Positions 24,040 through 35,500 of a DNA stretch of 64,000 bases are shown piece after piece. Source of the stretch: Epiperipatus broadwayi (Eukaryota; Onychophora; Udeonychophora; Euonychophora; Peripatidae); NCBI GenBank assembly GCA_028023455.1, contig JAQFVV010012423.1, positions 10,145,158-10,209,157 of the forward strand, written 5' to 3'. The position numbers and the translations under genes were made by a program. The first letter of the stretch is position 1. Every line of letters begins with the position of its first letter. Under the pieces are notes generated by a model. The model had not been told where the DNA came from and made no database searches. It was given only the letters and a program-made list of their open reading frames with translations.

Positions 24040-24420
24040 ATTACCTTTATATTGTGATAAATAATCTAGTTAAATGGCCATCAATATCAATAATGGTCTT
24101 CACATGCTTGTTTAGAAGCCATTAATAGGATTATACTTGTCTGTTCATCAATATACATAAAATGAGCTAGCAATGTCTATAAGAATCTTTGATCTATAAT
24201 ATAAATTTTGGTAATATTGGGCTCTTGTAATTTTATCGATATAGATAAAATGTAAGAATGTCATTTTTTTCATTAGTCATCCAAGTCATGTGTGATAAAA
24301 ATGTACCGAATGAGTTTGAACTCAGTACACTCTAAACAGATATTTATCTAGATTTAAAACAATCTAGTGGCGCTCGTGGGAAAACACATATACTTAGCTA
24401 AACTGAATAAAGAGTGATAT
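24040..24420. repeat. Dispersed repeat family, copy 2
   Basis: Diverged copy of 7210-7720. Landmarks in the same order are aatctagttaaatggccat, gagctagcaatg, gtaccgaatgagtttgaactc and ctagtggcgct. The minus strand carries a B-box-like gagttcaaactc. Having two copies in the same order supports a real interspersed family. Confidence 0.6.
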
Positions 24421-25125
24421 AATCCCTTTCCAACTTCATAATATTAGCTTTATAGAATATATATTTTATAAGTTGTCATGAATAGTACCAGTGTGTGCAT
24501 ATGACCATGAATGGTCTTCTATAGTTGGAAAAAAGAATAAAAAGGATTCTTTATTAAAAGAACCTAGTATTGGAGATAAAGCATAAGGCACTCCAGGAAT
24601 CTCACAGTGGATACTTTTATTCAGTTGCTATATTTAATATTCTTTTATTTGATGACAATGGCCAGTATGTTTTATTGTTCAAATGACATCCCCAATATTT
24701 AGATATTATTAAATCTTTAATGATGATATTTTAATTTTCATTGTTGTTATTTTATATGGAGAAATGAGATAACTTATTGATTTTATTACTAATGTGACAG
24801 AATTAATGTTTGGGATAGTTGCAATCGGGCTATAATGTTATATTTAGTTATTGAATTATGGCAACTATCATTTCATCACGCATTTATTTATCTATACTGT
24901 GATAATGTTTACTTACTGTTACAAATAACAGATTAGATAAACCTATATGTTAATAATGGATCATTTTCTATCAATTTATTATTATTTCTGTCGCAAATGT
25001 CCTTCATTCAGTCACAAATAGCCATTATTTCAGTTACAATATATATATATATATATATCAAAATACACCTGGGTATCATTTTATGCAAATTATTTTAATG
25101 CAATTTTGAAGTTATGCGATTCATG
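24421..25125. other. AT-rich spacer before hAT relic
   Basis: No gene seen. Ends with a (TA)n tract at about 25041-25059, shortly before the first recognisable transposase codons. Confidence 0.5.
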
Positions 25126-25129
25126 TTTC

Positions 25130-26716
25130 TTCTTAACATCCTTCATGGAAGTAAATATGGTAATGAAATTCAAAAAATTCTTTTATCAAATGACACTGTG
25201 ACTTAACAGAATTTCTCAAATTAGTAATGACCAATCTGAGCAACTTATTATTAGACATAAAGAAAGCCCAGCATTTACAATTCAGTTGGAAGAAACAACT
25301 GATATTTCAAAAATAGCTCAATTAGTATATGTCAGATACATTTATAAAGAAAAGATTGAGGAAGAATTATTATTTTGTTGTTTTTTGGAAGAACATACAA
25401 GAGGGGAAGACATATATAATAAAGTAGACAATTTTTTTAAAACTGAAGGTTTAAAATGGAAAAATTGCTTTGGAGTATGCACAGATGGTGCAAACGGAAT
25501 GACTGATAAAAATATTGGTTTAAAACATTTTTTAAAGTTTTCTGGTAATAACCATGTAATTTTTACACATTGCCTGATCCATCGAGAGGTCCTTATAGCA
25601 AAAAAATTAGCAACAGAAATGAACGATGTGCTTCAGGATGCTGTCAAAATTATAAACTTTATAGCCGTTTATTTTCAAATCTTTGTAAAGACATGGACTC
25701 TGAAAACAAAAATTTATTATTACATATGGAAGTAAGATGAATGTCAAGAGGATGATGTTTAAGAAGATTATTGTTATTAAAAGAAGAAAATATTGTATTT
25801 TTAACGGAACAAAAATCTGATCTTGCTGCTTTTTTTTCAAAATGATTTAAGGCTATCAAAGTTGTGCTATTTGTCTGATATTTTTGAGAAGCTAAATGAT
25901 CTTAACTTGTCTCTTCAAGGAAAAAATAGCAATATTTTTACTTTGAATGATAAAATTGAAGATTTTATTAAAAATATCAACATTTGGAAAAATAGGGTGG
26001 AAAATGATTCATTGGAATTGTTTTAGACTATGGACAATTTTATAATTGAAAAAAATAATAGTAAAACTTTAATTGCAAAAATTATTATAGATCACTTAAA
26101 ACCCCTAAAAACACAGTTTTGCAAATACTTTATATCGAATTTAGATTTCAAAAAGTTATCTTGGATTCAAAGATTATTTTTGATTGACATTAAAAAGATT
26201 AATCACCTGCCATATAAAGTCCAAGAGGAATTTGCTGAGCTATCAAGTGACTCGAACTTAAAACTTGATTTTCCACAAAAATCCTTGATTGAATTCTGGA
26301 TCAGAGCTAGGACTGAATTTCTCACAATTTCTGAAATGGCATTAAATGTTCTGCCATTAAGCACCACATACTTAGGTGAAATGACTTTTTCAGCTTTAAT
26401 GTATATTAAATCCAAATATCATTCAATGCTGAAAAACGTTGAAGATGCTTTACATTCAGCAGTAGCTAATATTTTACCAAGATTTAATTTGTTATGGAGC
26501 AAAAAACAATCACATTCTTGATTTTTTTTCATTAATTTTTGTATACTTAAAACAAATCCTAAAACTACTTATTTTCATATGTATATTGTTTACCAAGAAA
26601 TAAATTATTTATGGGAATATTTATTTCTATATCTATTTTATATTTAATATCTGGAGTCGCAAAAAAATCTCAATGATAAAAAGGGTTCATGAATGAAAAA
26701 AGTTTAAATAGCGCTG
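25130..26716 (+). pseudogene. hAT transposase relic (ZBED5/SCAND3/Charlie-like), 5'-truncated
   Basis: Homology to the ZBED/Charlie-type hAT transposase starts near 25130 (KYGNEIQKILLSNDTV) and continues after a frameshift near 25205. It includes the RNase H-fold region EETTDIS, CTDGANGMT and THCLIHRE within 25286-25735. After stops around 25735-25760 the frame resumes with LCYLSDIFEKLNDLNLSLQG (25823-26026) and the C-terminal dimerisation region (26030-26521) with LPLSTTYLGEMTFSAL and LHSAVANILPRF. The N-terminal BED zinc finger is absent. The sequence after the stop (gcaaaaaaatctc, gggttcatgaatgaaaaaagttt, ending gcgctg at 26716) looks like the 3' end of this transposon group. Several stops and shifts make it inactive. 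Confidence 0.88.
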
Positions 26717-28035
26717 CTTTATATCATGATGTTCCAAAGTTTTAATAACAAATCTCAAAATAGACAACTTGATATATTATTTGAAAATCCATAAACTCGC
26801 TGATTGTTAAAAAATGACTGAATATGTCGATTATTATTAAAATAAATTCTGATGATTATAAAAATTCCAGAATAACATGTTTTCTAAGACAAACACAATT
26901 ATTATAAATAAAAATTAATTGATTGGTTGTTTTTTGAAAAATCATGCAATTTTCAATGGCCTAAAATGATAGATTTCTTCAAGCCAGGTTTTACAGTACT
27001 ATTCAATCATTGCATTAAACTCTGCATAAGTGATTATCAAATAAAACTGAAATATGGCTCATAAGAAGGTAAATTTAAAAACCAGAAAAATTTTTAGAAA
27101 AAAAAACATTTTTTTTTAAAATAATACTTGAAGACTATATAATCATACAAACACGAGCTATAAGCAAGAAATCTAATATATTATATAGAATAATAGAAGA
27201 AATGATAGAACTCGATTACAACGATATAAACAAAAAAACGATAACTGAAACATTTAGTTAGTAACTGCTTAAAAAAATCTCACAAAAATGTCCAATTAAG
27301 TTAAAGTTCTCATTAAGACTAAATAAGAAAATAACTTCTTAACTTCAGTTTTAGTACTTCAGTCCCTCATTTGAGATATAGAGAAAAGTTTAAGAATTTT
27401 TCAAACAATTTAAAAATTATGTAAGTAATCTATTTTCTTAATAATTATTTTTTATTTAAGATTTATTGTTTAAATATCTGTCCTTGTATATAAATGTTTA
27501 TTATAAGATAAAGACCTACTTCTTCTGTTGTTTTATAATTAATAAAAATATGAAATAAAGAACAGTTTTTTTTTTGTTGTTGTTGTTGTTTTCTAGTTGA
27601 CTGAATAACATACGATTGTAAAACTTAGATATGAAATATTAATTTTTATTAGTCATTTATTAGACTAAAGATTATCCACTTAATGAATAATATTTCTATA
27701 GTATAATTTTCACTACACCACTTTCGCGCAATAGGGACTGGTTTCTATTTTTTTAACATTTTGTGGAGTATAATCATAAACATATGACCATAGACATGTG
27801 ACAATGTTGTATAATTCTCAAGATGCACATTCCATGCTAAATTAGCACTCATCATAAAATATTTATGAAATAATGATAAAATTTAACATTATGAATTTAT
27901 TTTCATATTTTTACTAGGAGAATATAAAAAGAAAAAATAAATGGCAAATTATATTTGCTAATTTAGTTTATTAATGTGAGATATTGATAAAATTTAAATA
28001 GCATCACATGATCACTATCTTATACTAGCACATAA
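26717..28035. other. AT-rich stretch, no gene recognised
   Basis: No coding or structural features supported. There is a short (TTG)n run at about 27574-27592. Confidence 0.55.
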
Positions 28036-28046
28036 TTGTTTATAAA

Positions 28047-28413
28047 CAAAGCAAAACTCTCCATACAGTATTGCTACCCTGTGCCAACCAGAGTAATCAA
28101 TGAATGCCAGAAGGCTTGTACATAAAATCCCTATCTAATGTCTACTCATCCAATATCCCCAGACTAGTTTCTCATAGTTTTGTAGTTAAGTAGAAATAAA
28201 AGGTGGTTGCTGGAGAGTTGCATTAGATCCTAAGATCTAGGTGCAGTGCTCTCAGATCCAAAGCTCCTCACTGACAATGGCCATAAGCCAGAAACTAGTC
28301 TGGGGATATTGGATGAGTAGGCATTAGATAGGGATTTTATGCGCAAACCTTCTGGCATTTCATTGATTACTCTGGTTGGCACAGGGTGGCAATACTGTAT
28401 GGAGAGTTTTGCT
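28047..28413. mobile_element. Fold-back element with hammerhead-like core and 11-bp TSD
   Basis: Arms of about 135 bp (28047-28180 and 28285-28413) are inverted repeats with few mismatches, enclosing a loop of about 100 bp. The word ttgtttataaa flanks the element at 28036-28046 and 28414-28424, consistent with an 11-bp TSD, though the word is AT-rich. The right arm carries a hammerhead-like core (28264-28306). The left arm keeps only the 3' half of it. No protein is encoded. The module around the core (an agatct word, then the ribozyme) is shared with the elements at 36.3, 53.8 and 63.1 kb. Confidence 0.75.
28264..28306 (+). ncRNA. Hammerhead ribozyme-like motif (G8 position altered)
   Basis: Helix I strand tcctca (28265-28270) pairs with tgggga (28301-28306), including one G-U pair. 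The core reads ctgacaa instead of the consensus CUGANGA, so the invariant G8 is A. Helix II is tggc/gcca with loop cataa. The next core strand, gaaac (28291-28295), is followed by a minimal helix III (ta loop) and the cleavage triplet gtc (28298-28300). The order is that of a type I hammerhead. Because G8 is catalytic, this copy is probably inactive. Confidence 0.65.
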
Positions 28414-28424
28414 TTGTTTATAAA

Positions 28425-30425
28425 AAATTTAAATAGATTAAAATGAAAAAGAGGGATTAATCTATGTTATCTTTTTTCTGATTTTTATATATAATGTCTC
28501 AATTTAAAACTTGAATTCAATCAACCATTTCAATTTTACACAAACATAATTTAACTAAATCATATATTTAATGTAATTTTAATAAATACTTAAATATATG
28601 GTATATTAGTTATTACATAACAATGTATGTCTTATATTTCATTAAAATATTTTCTTCATATATATATTTCTAACTGAAAAAAAAAAAACAAGAATAAAAT
28701 AAATATTATTAGTAAATTTAATAACATATGTTAGTACTAGTAACAAAAAAGTTATTAAAAATCAGACATTATAGATATTTAATCAAATGGATCTTAGTTA
28801 GCATAAAGCATAAGCATTGAAAATGATGATCCCCATAAATTATTTTTGATTAAATAAATCATGAACAAAAAACATACATATATGAGAATGTGAATAAACT
28901 GAGATATGCTGCTTTAACAAATTAATAATTTATTTATTAATACAAAATAAAAACAAATCAATATAACTTAAATCACAGTTATACATGTGAGTATTATAGA
29001 CTTTAATATGTACATTTGCCAGGTATATATTTACATTTTAATTAAAGCATTTTTATTTCACATTACTTCAAAAATCACAGTATTAATCAATAAATATTAT
29101 ATTACTAATTATAATTCTATTTTTTCTGAAAGAAATTCAACTGTTAATTTGATAAAGATAACAATTACAATTGATTATTCTATAAATTATAATCATTCTT
29201 TTATATCTTAAAAATTTATTTAATGCTAATATATTATTAAGTAATAGTAATAGTGTTGACCATTTCCCACTTACATATATTTATTACCATAAATAGTTCT
29301 AATTTCATGCAGTCTAATTTTGTCATTGCAATGCATTACCTGCTATTTCTAAATAGCCATTATATCTAACAAAAAACATTACAAGCCTTTTTTTTCATGT
29401 GTCAAGCAATTTTTGATTTCAAAGAACGATTATTTGTCAAAAATTCCACTGATAATTTTATAATAATCATAAGAAAAAAATTAAATCATCATCACCAATC
29501 ATAAATAACCATTTGTAGGCAATTGATTAACAAATATTTACCAGGATATATTATTGTTTAAATTCTTAATTTTTTGGTGAATTGTGCCATTACATTCTGA
29601 ATGATAACTTCAGTCTCAGATTATTTTTTATTTTGATATTACAGATATTTATATGTAGATTGTTGTAATCTTTCTCACTTATAATGGAAGTCCAAGTAGA
29701 AATGCGTTATTTTGTACAAAATATAACTTCATTTTAAACATCTTATGTAAAAACATTTTTTCATTGTATTTAGTGGTATTGAGATTAATGTATTACTGTT
29801 TATTCAAGTTTTCTAATTTTATTAATGTTCATTTTTTAAAAAAAAAAAATATTTATGACAAACGTAATAATTAACCTATAATAAATTTAAAATTTCTACG
29901 AATAACCGGTCTATTTCGTTAATATACAGTTAAATTATTTTAAAACTGATTTTATTTTTTTATTTGGTTATTATTAGCTTTAATACTTTAACAATAAAAC
30001 CTACTACTTCATTTTTAAATATATATTGTAGTCTAGAGCTACGATTTTATTCATTGTTGTATTCAAATAATAAATTATTATATATAGGTAAATTGTTTTT
30101 TATCAATGCATTCATCATCTCAACTCTACCATATTGCAACCATCCATTAGCACAGAAAGTAAGCTCACCCTCTTAAGGCACATGTATTTTGGAACCATTT
30201 CATTTTTCAAATGAGTTAAACATGAATATATGGAATAATTTAACTTTGTATATATATATATATTTAACACTTCTGTTCCACCACTTAATTTTGAATTACA
30301 AAAACAAAAATTGCTATAAAAATGACTTCTAAGATATGTATTTCATGCTGAACGAGCACTCATTAGTTTTCCTAGGTCACAATCTTTTACATATATCTTC
30401 ATCATTTGTATTTGAACAAATTTAG

Positions 30426-30513
<88 letters not shown>

Positions 30514-31270
30514 GCTAAATTTATAACAGTAAATGATTATTACAAAATTAAACAAGACAGATTGAAAATGTCCAGAGAATTAATTAAAATAGAATGAAAT
30601 TAGATCAGATAACACAGATTTATTATTTAAATATTTTTTTTAATATTTTTTTAATATCAATAATATATAGATATATTAAAAATGTGAACAAAAAGTAAAT
30701 CATTCAAGCATTTTAATTTTTGTAGATAAATTATCATATATACATATATGATAAATATAAATGCAAAGATATAATAAAAAACATTGAAGCTATTTTTGTT
30801 CCAATTGTCCTTATTAAATTCTGCCTGAATGTAATATTTTGTTTGTATTTAAATTGTCTAAAATTGTTACAAAAAATACTTCTACTTTTTATATTAAAAA
30901 AATCTCTAAATTAATGCATGAAAATTAATGTAGAGCCCTAAGATTAGATAAATACCAGGTCTTTTTAGTACTATTGTTTATTATATTGTTTTAGAGGCAT
31001 ACAGTGTGCTAGTTTTAAATATTAAATTTTATTAATAAATATAATTTATCAAATATTTAAGATTTTAAATGGATTTTTTAATTGATTTTAGCAACTTAAA
31101 TTCCAACTCTGTACTTATGTTATCCTCTATTATTTAGATCAGTGGTAAAAATAATAGACTCCAGAACTATCACTTCTAGGACTCAAAGTTGTAAATAGTA
31201 AATCACTTGATTATTTTTTTAATTTTAAGTTCTTTGCAGCATAATTTAATATATAATGAATTTAATATGT
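28425..31270. other. AT-rich stretch with nested (TA)n inverted repeat
   Basis: No gene supported. At 30418-30522 caaatttagctgata, a long TA run, tatcagcta, another TA run and tctgctaaattt form a nested inverted structure. The reading frames at 28987-29211 and 29964-30176 are I/N/Y-rich and show no family resemblance. Confidence 0.5.
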
Positions 31271-32042
31271 ATAGATAGTTTTCTTCCTCTTCTCAAGCCA
31301 AAGTTATTCGACCTTATCTCCAGTCATTAGACCTTTGAAAAATCTAAGACATCATTTTTTTTAATTGCATCCTTATATTTCATCTTAGATCTTCAAAGTC
31401 CCATACTCCATTCTAAATGTCTCATCAAATGATCAATCCTAGGGTTTTTTTCTTTGAGAGATGATCCCCAAAGTACTCATGATATCTCCAATCATTTTCA
31501 ACACTTCATTTTTCATACTGATTTCCATGTCTACATCATGCACTGTCAACACCAGAATCTAAAAGTCTCATAACTTGTCATTTTCATACCCAAGAAGTAC
31601 CCATGTCTAAGACTCATGTAGCATTGCATTTTGGAGACAACAATTGATGAATGTTTTATGTGAAGGAATTATTTTCTTGACTTGTTAACAGCTTATTTAA
31701 TGTATACTGTACAAGTGTTTATAGCTCCCTCACTTAAAAACTAACATGTTCTATCTTTCTACCCTAACCACATTTTATTTATCTGATTTCTCTTCCTACA
31801 ACATTTCATTCACTTTATTTTTCCTCTATTAATTTTCATATTGCACTTTTTTTCACTAGATCATTAAATTCATTTAACATCAACTGTAGATCAGGTTTAT
31901 TCTCTGCTATTAAAACTATATCATTTGCATAGCATGTAAAAGAAAATTATTTGCTTCCATATTCAAAACCTTTACAATGTTATTAACTTCTCTCCTATCT
32001 TATTCAATATAAATATTGAAAGATAAAGACAGTAAATCACAA
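31270..32042 (-). pseudogene. LINE relic, 3' portion (minus strand)
   Basis: Read on the minus strand from 32042, the sequence resumes a LINE reverse transcriptase at LSLSFNIYIE (part of the conserved region after the KQGC motif). It then gives MQMI-type and YANDIVLIAEN (about 31915-31930), the altered YxDD box, followed by DLQLMLNEFNDL. Further downstream the frame is broken by many stops, with faint similarity to the rest of an RTE/L2-like ORF to about 31270. The 5' continuation is at 35147-35500, on the other side of an inserted pair of Penelope-like elements. Heavily decayed and old. Confidence 0.75.
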
Positions 32043-32118
32043 GATGTGATATGTTGGACTATTTTCACCATTTATGAGTGAACGTTGAATGTGTAGAAAA
32101 TTTTAAACTTTATTTAAA

Positions 32119-32240
32119 CTTTCCAAATACAAACAAACTTCTTAGTAATAACACACAAATAGACAATACAGGTTAGTAATAAATTACACAATGTTTCGAG
32201 TAGTATTATTCTCCACTCTTCTTTAGGTGTTGCTGGCCTA
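32119..32240 (-). ncRNA. Hammerhead-like motif in minus PLE copy 3' end
   Basis: On the minus strand, caacac is followed by ctaaaga (expected ctgaaga), a 6-bp stem gagtgg/ctactc with loop agaataata, and gaaac (32193-32197). It aligns exactly with the motif in the plus copy at 34925-34972. The CUGANGA-type strand is mutated here (G5 to A), so catalysis is not expected. Confidence 0.4.
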
Positions 32241-32260
32241 TATGCACAGTGACAATGTTC

Positions 32261-32340
32261 GCTTAGAAGTTGAACTCGCACTTTTAGATTCTTGTATATC
32301 GAATTTAAGGCAAACATTCTACCAACTGAGCTATTCTGTC
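32261..32340 (-). repeat. tRNA-like segment within PLE (minus copy)
   Basis: The minus strand contains atagctcagttggtagaa, a near-perfect tRNA D-arm/A box, and gtgcgagttcaacttc, a T-arm/B-box-like segment, about 45 nt apart. The same segment is in the plus copy at 34819-34897, so it belonged to the PLE before this pair formed. Confidence 0.7.
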
Positions 32341-33307
32341 AAAGGCAACATATAGTAGAATTTTGATATATTTATATATGAGGATTGGTTCAAATCCTCC
32401 TGAAAAAACCTCCTTTGCTCTGTTCCATAGTGATAGTAAAATTCCTTGATTAGTGCTTCTTGTATGATTGGATATATATGCCAGGTATTTGCCAGCATAT
32501 GTTGGTTTCCTATACACGGTTTTAAGAATGCCAATTTTTGTTCTGGATCCATTGTGAATTTAATTGTAGGAGATATGTTATTAATGTGCATTCAGAATGA
32601 CTGTATTTTTACCTCACCATGTGGCCATACCACAAATGTATCATCAACATATCGAAGTCACATTTTAGGTGAACATGGAGTAGTATTTATGGCTTTGGTT
32701 TCAAGTTCTTCCATGTAAATGTTGCTGAGCAAGGGTGACAGTGATGATCCCATGGCAATCCCTTGATTTTGTTGGAAAAATTCTGAGTTATATTGAAAGC
32801 ATGTTGTTGTTATACAGAATTTAATAATTCCATTATACTATCAATAGGTAGAACTGTTCTAGTTTGTAGACTATTATCATCATATAACCTTTTCCTTACA
32901 ATAGACAATACTTCATCACATGGTACATTTGTAAACAGACTTTCCACATCAAAGCTTACCAATATGTCAGTTCGTTCCATTTTCATGTTCCTGACTAATT
33001 CTACAAAGTGCTTAGAATCCCTGACAAAAAACGATGTCCTATATGCCAATGTACTAAGAACTTTGAAAAGAAATCTTGACAAATTTTGGCAGGGTGAAAT
33101 TTCTAGAATGTCTTTATGAATTTTAGGCAGTCTATACAGGTGAGGAATCTTGCTGAAATACAAAGTTAATTTTCTTTTTTCTGAATCACTGAAATACCTG
33201 TGATGCTTCTGGAGTAATGTTTGTAGTTTTACCTCTGTAATTGGAATTGGATTTTTTGCTACTTTTTTGTATTCAGAAAAAAGAAAATTAACTTCATATT
33301 TCAGCAA
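32330..33307 (-). pseudogene. PLE reverse transcriptase, minus copy (broken)
   Basis: Minus-strand reading shows PLE RT landmarks: LYRLPKIHKD, ILVSFDVESLFTNVP (motif A), then VYRKPTYAGKYLAYISNH in another frame. The longest open part (32810-33307) gives 165 residues. The first residues come from the junction with the plus copy, so its ATG is not authentic. Stops and frameshifts interrupt motifs B and C near 32640-32800. After the thumb-like region the sequence jumps to the 3' untranslated part, so the GIY-YIG domain is deleted. RT in PLEs copies the element RNA at a nick. This copy is dead. Confidence 0.85.
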
Positions 33308-34630
33308 GATTCCTCATCTGTATGTATTGCCTAAAATTCATAAAGACAATATTTCATTAAGACCTACTGTTAGTTCTAGAAATTCACCCTGTCAAAATTT
33401 GTCAAGATTTCTTCTCGAAGTTCTTAGTACATTGGCATATAAGACACTGTCTTTCATCAGGAATTCTAAGCACTTTGTAAAATTAGTCAGGAACATGAAA
33501 ATGAAACGAACTGACATATTGGTAAGCTTTGATGTGGAAAGACTGTTTACAAATGTACCATGTGATGAAGCATTGTCTATTGTAAGGAAAAGGTTATATG
33601 ATGATAGTAGTCTACAAACTAGAACAGCTATACCTATTGATAGTATAATGAAATTATTAACCTTTTGTGTAACAATAACGTACTTTCAATATAACTCAGA
33701 ATTCTTCCAACAAAATCAAGGGATGACCATGGAATCATCACTGTCATCCTTGCTCAGCAACATTTACATGGAAGAACTTGAAACCAAAGCCATAAATACT
33801 ACTCCATGTGCACCTAAAGTGTGGCTTCGATATGTTGATGATACATTTGTGGTATGGCCACATGGTGAGGTAAAATTACAGTCATTCTGGATGCACATTA
33901 ACAACATATCTCCTACAATTAAATTCACAATGAAATCAGAACAAGAACAAAAATTGGCATTCTTGGATGTTCTTGTGACAAGACTCCCTCAGGACAAAGT
34001 AAAAACAACAGTGTATAGGAAACCAACACACACTGTCAAATACCTGACACATACATAACAATTATACAATAAGCACTAAACAAGGAATTGTACTATCACT
34101 ATGGAAAAGATCAAAGGAGGTTTGTTCAGAAACCAGTGATTTGGAAAAAGAAAAGATTCACATAGAATGGTTATTCATCAACAGTCATCAGAAAAACCTT
34201 CAATAGACAACATAAAGACACACCAAAAGAGAAAACAGTTATTGGTATAGTAGTGTATTCATACATACCAGGAATGGTGGACAAACTAAAGAAAATCTGC
34301 AGTCAATATAATATTAGGACTGCTTTCCAAAGCCATACCACACTTTGAGGAATGTTTACTTCTACTAAGCCTAAACTGGAAATGCTGAAGAACAAAAACT
34401 AAATCTATGAAATACCATGTGAATGTGGAAGGAAATACATTGGTGAGACCTGTTGCCCTGTTGAACAGTGATTGAAGGAACACAAACTAATGGTTAAAAG
34501 AGAAAAAACAGATGTGTCTACCATAGCAGATCATGTATGTACTAATGACCACATTCTTAAGTGGGAAAATACAAAGATATTGGATAAAGAGGAAAAATGC
34601 ATAGAAGAAAATTCAAGGAAGCTGCTCATA
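33267..34630 (+). pseudogene. PLE reverse transcriptase plus GIY-YIG endonuclease, plus copy
   Basis: The open part 33267-34058 (263 aa) covers LPKIHKDNISLRPTVSS, ILVSFDVERLFTNVP (motif A), QGMTMESSLSSLLSNIYMEE (motif B), LRYVDDTFVVW (motif C, YVDD) and KLAFLDVLV, i.e. the PLE fingers-palm set. Beyond a stop at 34056 the protein continues in shifted frames: DKLKKICSQYNIRTAF (about 34270) and the endonuclease strand YEIPCECGRKYIGET (about 34405-34450), then LKEHK. These keep the GIY-YIG layout with the Cys-x-Cys insert. The N terminus is missing, because the copy is truncated at the junction with the inverted copy. At least four stops or shifts make it a pseudogene. It is a different family from the endonuclease at 16968. 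Confidence 0.9.
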
Positions 34631-34818
34631 TGACAATGGTAAATAATCCTATAAGTCAACCCAGTGTGACAATACACAATGTATGGAAGTCTCTAATTAA
34701 TCTTGCTCTTAGAAAAAATAAAAATAATTAGACTCATTAAAAAAAATTTAAAGACTCAGGAGGATTTGAACCAACCCTCATATATAAATATATCAAAATT
34801 CTACTATATGTTGCCTTT

Positions 34819-34897
34819 GACAGAATAGCTCAGTTGGTAGAGCGTTTGCCTTAAATTCGATATATAAGAATTTAAAGGTGTGAGTTCAACTTCTAAG
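34819..34897 (+). repeat. tRNA-like segment within PLE (plus copy)
   Basis: The segment gaatagctcagttggtagag matches a tRNA D-arm and A box, followed by an AT-rich anticodon-side insert and ggtgtgagttcaactt (B-box-like). It is not a functional tRNA, because the T-arm pairing is poor. Its retention in both PLE copies, between the ORF and the 3' hammerhead-like motif, suggests it is an integral part of the family. Confidence 0.7.
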
Positions 34898-34924
34898 CAA
34901 ATATTGTCACTGTGCATATAGGCC

Positions 34925-34972
34925 GCAACACCTGAAGAAGAGTGGAGAATAATACTACTTGAAACATTGTGT
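34925..34972 (+). ncRNA. Hammerhead-like motif in plus PLE copy 3' end
   Basis: The order is acac, then ctgaaga (34932-34938, matching CUGANGA), an extra A, a stem of gagtgg with ctactt around an AU-rich loop, and gaaac (34961-34965), then attgtgt. Helix I can form as acac/gtgt. Helix III is essentially absent and the would-be triplet is ATT rather than GTC. This is a degenerate hammerhead rather than a proven one. Hammerhead motifs in Penelope-like terminal regions are established knowledge. Confidence 0.5.
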
Positions 34973-35146
34973 AATTACTAACCTGTATGGTCTATTTGTG
35001 TGTTATTACTAACAAGTTGTCTGTATTTGGAAAGTTTAAATAAAGTTTAAAATTTTCTATACATTCAACATTCACTCATAAATGATGGAATTAGTCCAAC
35101 ATATCACATCTTATAATATACCATCATTACAAACCTTCAGACAAAT

Positions 35147-35500
35147 ACAGTAAATCACAAACTTGTTTTACATTTATTATTTTAGTTTGATTACCTTTCC
35201 TTCAATCAATAGCAGTTTTGGTTCTTATATAGTCAATATATTAATTATCATCCTATAAAATCTACTTTTACATTTGTTATTGTTCTCAATAATGCCTTTT
35301 CTATATCAACAAAAGTTATTACTAATTTTTTATTTATTCTCAAAAATTTCTCAATTAATATTAAAAGAATAAAAATTGCTTCCTAATTTCCTCTATTTCA
35401 CTTAAATTTAGATTGATCACCTAAAAAATTTTCTTCAATCCTACTTTTAATTTTCTGATAAACAATTTTAATCAAAATCTTTAAAATATATAGAAGAAAA
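35147..35500 (-). pseudogene. LINE relic, 5' portion of RT (minus strand)
   Basis: Minus-strand translation gives, through frameshifts, IKSRIEENFLGDQSKF, NRG followed by EAIFILLILIEKFLRINKKL, VITFVDIEKA (motif A region), and IYxLYKNQ-type sequence up to KQVCDL at the insertion point of the Penelope-like pair. Joined in order with 31270-32042 it follows the RT fingers-palm order of an RTE/L2-like LINE. This shows that the Penelope-like unit landed between the KQGC motif and the following LSLSFN segment. Confidence 0.75.

Larger units (their letters stand above)
32043..35146. mobile_element. Penelope-like element family 2: head-to-head pair with 14-bp TSD
   Basis: Two PLE copies meet near 33262: a minus-strand copy (32043 to about 33262) and a longer plus-strand copy (about 33263-35146), so the whole is a large inverted repeat. 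The word acagtaaatcacaa lies on both sides (32029-32042 and 35147-35160). The host LINE reads through on both sides, so it is a clear 14-bp TSD and the pair inserted as one unit. The minus copy lacks roughly 0.5 kb covering the endonuclease. Each copy carries RT sequence, a tRNA-like segment and a hammerhead-like motif near its 3' end. The inverted, differentially 5'-truncated arrangement is typical of Penelope-like retroelements. Confidence 0.9.

Noticed and set aside
32446-33119. Plus-strand open frames over the minus PLE copy (32446-32718 and 32793-33119)
   Set aside because: These are antisense shadows of the reverse transcriptase on the minus strand.
34819-34897. Functional tRNA gene
   Set aside because: The D arm is excellent, but the anticodon side and T arm do not fold properly, and it lies within a transposon in two inverted copies.
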